A stretch of DNA of 9,140 nt from Bacteroidota bacterium (GTDB lineage: Bacteria > Bacteroidota > Bacteroidia > Bacteroidales > UBA4417): the NCBI GenBank assembly GCA_020048595.1, contig JAIFMH010000234.1, forward strand, positions 1 through 9,140, given 5' to 3'. This document shows positions 6,749 through 9,140 of the stretch, piece after piece. Numbering within the stretch: the first letter of the stretch is position 1; each line of letters opens with the position of its first letter. The position numbers and the translations under genes were made by a program. A model generated the notes under the pieces. That model was not told where the DNA came from and made no database searches. It worked only from the letters and a program-made list of their open reading frames with translations.

Positions 6749-7477
6749 TTAATTAAACAGGAATCCAAACGAGAACGTCATGCGGTTAAATTCGTCGTAA
6801 CGGATGGTTTCGTATGGCGGATAATAGGAGGACCAGGGATATGGATTAGTTACCGTTTCAGTTTTCTGATACCTATACCCGAGGCTAAAAAACAATGCAT
6901 TCCGTTTCGAAAAGTTAAATCGCATTCCGGCACCGATGCCGGCAAGTGCACCACCGTGGAATTCCATCCATTCATCGTCTCCTTCCTGCGAAAGAGGAAC
7001 TGAATAACCGCCTTGTGCATAAGCGTATGGCGACCACGAGCCCTTCAGGAAATAGTATTTTACATCGGCAATAAAAGGAATCTGCTGATGATTGAACCAT
7101 TCGATTCCAATACCTCCGCCAACTGCCAGCCTGAAGGGAAAACGGTACGACGTAATGAAGGTAAAACCACCCGAGTTGTCAGAGCCTCCATAAAAATTGA
7201 CATTTGCTGCCATTTCAACCGGTGAAGCTTTATTTTCGCTCTCTTTCGCAGGGATTTTCTGGTCCATCAGGATCAATTTTATTGATGAGTCAGGAATCAC
7301 AATTATATTGTGTCCTACTATTTCGATTGTGGTTTTTTCATTCACTACATTTTCAATAACCTTCCCTTTTAAAATACTGCCGTCTTTCAGATAAACTACA
7401 TCCTCTTTCGACTGGGCATAAATATTTACCGTTATAAACAAGGTATACAAGAGAATCAGCGGGTAGATTTTTTTCAT
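6749..7477 (-). CDS. Predicted outer-membrane beta-barrel protein
   Basis: This 242-residue protein has a signal peptide (MKKIYPLILLYTLFITVNIYA, cleavage predicted before Gln22). A short N-terminal module, VVYLKDGSILKGKVIE (27-42), is a pattern common in Bacteroidota envelope proteins. After a linker (about 75-90) the rest consists of alternating amphipathic strands rich in Gly and aromatic residues. Examples are FTFITSYRFPFRLAVGGGIG, AYAQGGY, GALAGIGAGMRFNF and NALFFSLGYRYQK, with a C-terminal strand FNRMTFSFGFLFN. This is typical of small eight-stranded-type outer-membrane barrels. It is read away from the response regulator, with 333 bases between the two likely starts, and is separated from the downstream lipoprotein genes by the repeat region. 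Its function is unknown. Regulation by the neighbouring LytTR system is possible but not shown. Confidence 0.85.
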   Translation of the reverse strand: MKKIYPLILLYTLFITVNIYAQSKEDVVYLKDGSILKGKVIENVVNEKTTIEIVGHNIIVIPDSSIKLILMDQKIPAKESENKASPVEMAANVNFYGGSDNSGGFTFITSYRFPFRLAVGGGIGIEWFNHQQIPFIADVKYYFLKGSWSPYAYAQGGYSVPLSQEGDDEWMEFHGGALAGIGAGMRFNFSKRNALFFSLGYRYQKTETVTNPYPWSSYYPPYETIRYDEFNRMTFSFGFLFN

Positions 7478-7607
7478 CAGGTTAATATCAACATAACAAA
7501 GGGGACAAAAGGGAGGAAATGGTTGTATGAATTATAGTTGAATGAAGAAACTATATTGTGATCTCTCTTTTTTAAGAATCAGTCTATAGTTTTCGCTTCG
7601 GATTCAC

Positions 7608-7649
7608 AAAACCCTGCGTTCGTTTAATAAATCCCGGCGTTTGTTTATC
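7608..7649 (+). promoter_or_regulatory. Putative LytTR operator: two adjoining 21-base direct repeats
   Basis: Units 7608-7628 and 7629-7649 match at 16 of 21 positions. Their cores are TGCGTTCGT (7615-7623) and GGCGTTTGT (7636-7644). They lie exactly 21 bases, about two helical turns, apart, so both are on the same DNA face. LytTR domains are known to bind two imperfect nine-base direct repeats of the type (T/A)(A/C)(C/A)GTTN(A/G)(T/G) with this period. By that consensus the two cores fit at 8 and 7 of 9 positions. A LytTR regulator gene lies just downstream, which suggests autoregulation. Binding is inferred. Confidence 0.6.
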
Positions 7650-7676
7650 GATTTCATACCGGATGTGAGTGGAAGC

Positions 7677-7684
7677 TATCTTTG
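7677..7684 (+). promoter_or_regulatory. Candidate -7 element TATCTTTG downstream of the LytTR repeats
   Basis: This octamer matches TAnnTTTG exactly and lies 32 bases after the second LytTR-like core. No TTG or TTTG is found at the usual -33 position, as expected for an activator-dependent promoter. It would give a leader of about 120 bases before the start at 7811. Confidence 0.4.
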
Positions 7685-7759
7685 GCAATAAAACTTTAAG
7701 CAAAATATACTTTTAATCAAAGTGCAAAGGATTGGCTGGCAAAACCTTAAATAATAAAC

Positions 7760-7790
7760 TTGGAATAAACCATGAAATTCACTAACTTTG
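7760..7790 (+). promoter_or_regulatory. Candidate promoter TTG-N20-TAACTTTG for the response regulator
   Basis: TTG (7760-7762) is followed after 20 bases by TAACTTTG (7783-7790), an exact fit to the Bacteroidota -33/-7 pattern in sequence and spacing. Transcription would start near 7796, leaving a leader of about 15 bases before the ATG at 7811. The motif lies downstream of the in-frame ATG at 7772, so transcripts from it cannot include that codon. This favours the later start. Confidence 0.5.
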
Positions 7791-7810
7791 AGGAAGTTAA
7801 TAACGAAAAC

Positions 7811-8563
7811 ATGCTTCGGACAGTCATTATCGACGACGAAGCCCATGCGCGCGAGACCCTCGCGAGGCTGGTGTTGGTTCACTGCCCCCAGGTTAAAGTG
7901 GTAGGCGAAGCCGGTGGCGTAGCCGAGGGCCTGAAAATTATCCGCGAACTTCATCCACAGCTCGTGTTGCTCGATATCCGGATGGACGATGGAACAGGAT
8001 TCGACCTGCTCCGGCTTTGCGAATCCATCGATTTCAAGGTTATATTTGTCACAGCTTACGAAAAATATGCTGTCCAGGCATTCCATTTCGCAGCTGTTGA
8101 TTTCCTGCTTAAGCCTGTGAATCCCGAAGAGCTTGCCGAGGCGGTGAAACATGCCGAAACCCTTGTGCAGGAACATTTTGCCACCCAGTTGCAGGCCCTG
8201 GAGGAAAACCTCCGGACCGATCTCAGGCAGAAAAAGAAGATCGTGCTGAAAACACTCGAAAACATCTACCTGGTTGAAATACAAAATATCACGTATTGCG
8301 AATCAGATGGGTGTTACACGCTTGTACACACCGTTGCAGGCGAAAAAATCATGATCTCCAGGACGCTTCGTGAATTTGATGATATGCTCAGCGACAGCGG
8401 CTTTTACCGCGTACATAAATCGCACCTGATCAATCTTTCACACATTACCCGCTTCGAAAAACAGGAAGGCGGGTATATTATTTTGACCGGCGGCGCAAAA
8501 GTGCCGGTTTCGTCGCGCAAAAGAGAGGAGTTGCTCCAGATGTTTGAGAAATTAAATAGCTGA
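7811..8563 (+). CDS. LytTR-family response regulator
   Basis: This 250-residue two-component response regulator has an N-terminal REC domain (about 3-120). It shows the acidic pair Asp8/Asp9, the phosphoacceptor Asp55 in LVLLDIRM, Thr81 in IFVTAYE and Lys101 in LLKPV. A charged linker (about 120-142) leads to a C-terminal LytTR DNA-binding domain (about 143-245) with IYLVEIQNITYCESDGCYT, FYRVHKSHLINL and VPVSSRKREEL. The frame stays open to ATG 7772, but those 13 extra residues are not REC-like and a promoter motif lies within them. MLRTVIIDDE from 7811 is the normal REC beginning. The next gene starts four bases after the stop and encodes the probable sensor. Base composition is richer in G/C than in most of the window. 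Targets may include its own promoter through the repeats at 7608-7649. Confidence 0.93.
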   Translation: MLRTVIIDDEAHARETLARLVLVHCPQVKVVGEAGGVAEGLKIIRELHPQLVLLDIRMDDGTGFDLLRLCESIDFKVIFVTAYEKYAVQAFHFAAVDFLLKPVNPEELAEAVKHAETLVQEHFATQLQALEENLRTDLRQKKKIVLKTLENIYLVEIQNITYCESDGCYTLVHTVAGEKIMISRTLREFDDMLSDSGFYRVHKSHLINLSHITRFEKQEGGYIILTGGAKVPVSSRKREELLQMFEKLNS

Positions 8564-8567
8564 AAGT

Positions 8568-9140
8568 ATGAAGCGCCCGGTGATTCTGTCTATTCTGTTT
8601 TTAGTATCAATCCTTTCGTTTTGCCAGATTCCCTCTTTATTTTATCCCCGAATAACTGACAGCCTTCAGCTCAGGTTAAAAGTCGCAGAAGGAACCGAAA
8701 AAGTGGATGTGTTGAACAACCTCGCCCTGTATCTTGCTCCCCGGTATTTTGATTCCAGTTTAAATTATGCAAGCCGGGCATTGCAACTGGCCGAAAAACT
8801 TACATATCAGAAAGGGAAAGGGATTGCAATGTTCAATACCGGAAACAGCTATTACTACAGGATGGATATAAAAAATGCTCTGACCAGCTACTTTGAAGCA
8901 ACACGAATACTGGAGGATTTGGGACCATCACAAGAACTGGGGAATTTATATTGCCAGCTTGCAACCTATTCAAGCAGCACAAATAACTTCAGGAAAGCCC
9001 TGAAAATTTTTGAACTTACAGGCAATAAAAAATCGGAAATGCATGCGCGGCTTCATAGTCTGAATTATGAGGCCAACAGGGATTCGACATATATCCTTTG
9101 TTTAAAGAACCTGCCCTATTTCAGAGAGATAAATGACAAG
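8568..9140 (+). CDS. TPR-containing sensor protein, probably a LytS-type histidine kinase (partial at window end)
   Basis: The frame is open from ATG 8568 to the window edge, giving 191 residues. It starts with a hydrophobic signal sequence (MKRPVILSILFLVSILSFCQ), so the following part should be periplasmic. Helical TPR-type repeats follow. One is around 47-80 (VDVLNNLALYLAPRYFDSSL then YASRALQLAEKL), one around 84-117 (GIAMFNTGNSYYYRMDIKNA then LTSYFEATRIL), and a less regular one around 124-150 (LGNLYCQLATYSSSTNNFRK then ALKIFEL). In Bacteroidota this arrangement next to a LytTR regulator is typical of sensor kinases with an N-terminal TPR array, a transmembrane helix and a cytosolic HisKA-like (His_kinase, PF06580) domain. 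Those later parts are beyond the window, so kinase identity is inferred. Its start follows the regulator stop by four bases, implying one operon. Confidence 0.8.
   Translation, partial: MKRPVILSILFLVSILSFCQIPSLFYPRITDSLQLRLKVAEGTEKVDVLNNLALYLAPRYFDSSLNYASRALQLAEKLTYQKGKGIAMFNTGNSYYYRMDIKNALTSYFEATRILEDLGPSQELGNLYCQLATYSSSTNNFRKALKIFELTGNKKSEMHARLHSLNYEANRDSTYILCLKNLPYFREINDK

Noticed and set aside
6731..7394. Plus-strand open frames of 65-90 codons between 6731 and 7394
   Set aside because: They lie opposite the outer-membrane barrel gene and have no recognisable protein pattern.
7676..8284. A 202-codon open frame on the minus strand
   Set aside because: It lies opposite the REC and linker region of the response regulator, whose motifs are all intact. 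The minus-strand product has no recognisable domain and no promoter; it is a shadow of a G/C-rich gene.

Overview
The window looks like chromosomal DNA of a member of the Bacteroidota, probably Bacteroidales-like. This rests on the -7 type promoter motif TAnnTTTG, the near absence of Shine-Dalgarno sequences, short lipoproteins of the LVSC-K/Q-acidic type, an LVIVD-repeat lipoprotein, and a LytTR response regulator followed by a TPR-type sensor. No RNA gene, CRISPR array or insertion sequence was recognised.

Region 1 (1-3160, + strand) is the end of a tightly packed operon with gaps or overlaps of -1 to 8 bases. It holds the C-terminal end of an adenylate-forming ligase, a GNAT acetyltransferase broken by an in-frame TAG, a stand-alone acyl/peptidyl carrier protein, a NodB-like (CE4) deacetylase-type protein and an AAC(3)-family acyltransferase. 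Together they suggest a pathway that activates an acyl or amino acid, loads it on a carrier protein and attaches it to an amino sugar or surface glycan. That pathway is an inference. A YitT-family membrane protein (3188-4087) follows on the same strand and may or may not belong to the operon.

Region 2 (4132-6309, - strand) encodes three predicted lipoproteins read in one direction: an LVIVD-repeat beta-propeller, a small lipocalin-like protein, and a 100-residue protein of unknown function. Upstream of them (6310-6748) is a non-coding stretch dominated by a two-copy tandem repeat of about 180 bases. Each copy contains nested inverted repeats.

Region 3 (6749-9140) contains an outer-membrane beta-barrel protein on the - strand. 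A divergent intergenic region separates it from a LytTR response regulator and the start of its likely partner, a TPR-containing sensor kinase that runs off the window. The intergenic region carries two adjacent 21-base direct repeat units resembling LytTR half-sites, and two TAnnTTTG promoter motifs. One of these motifs lies inside the longest reading frame, so the regulator probably starts at 7811 rather than 7772.
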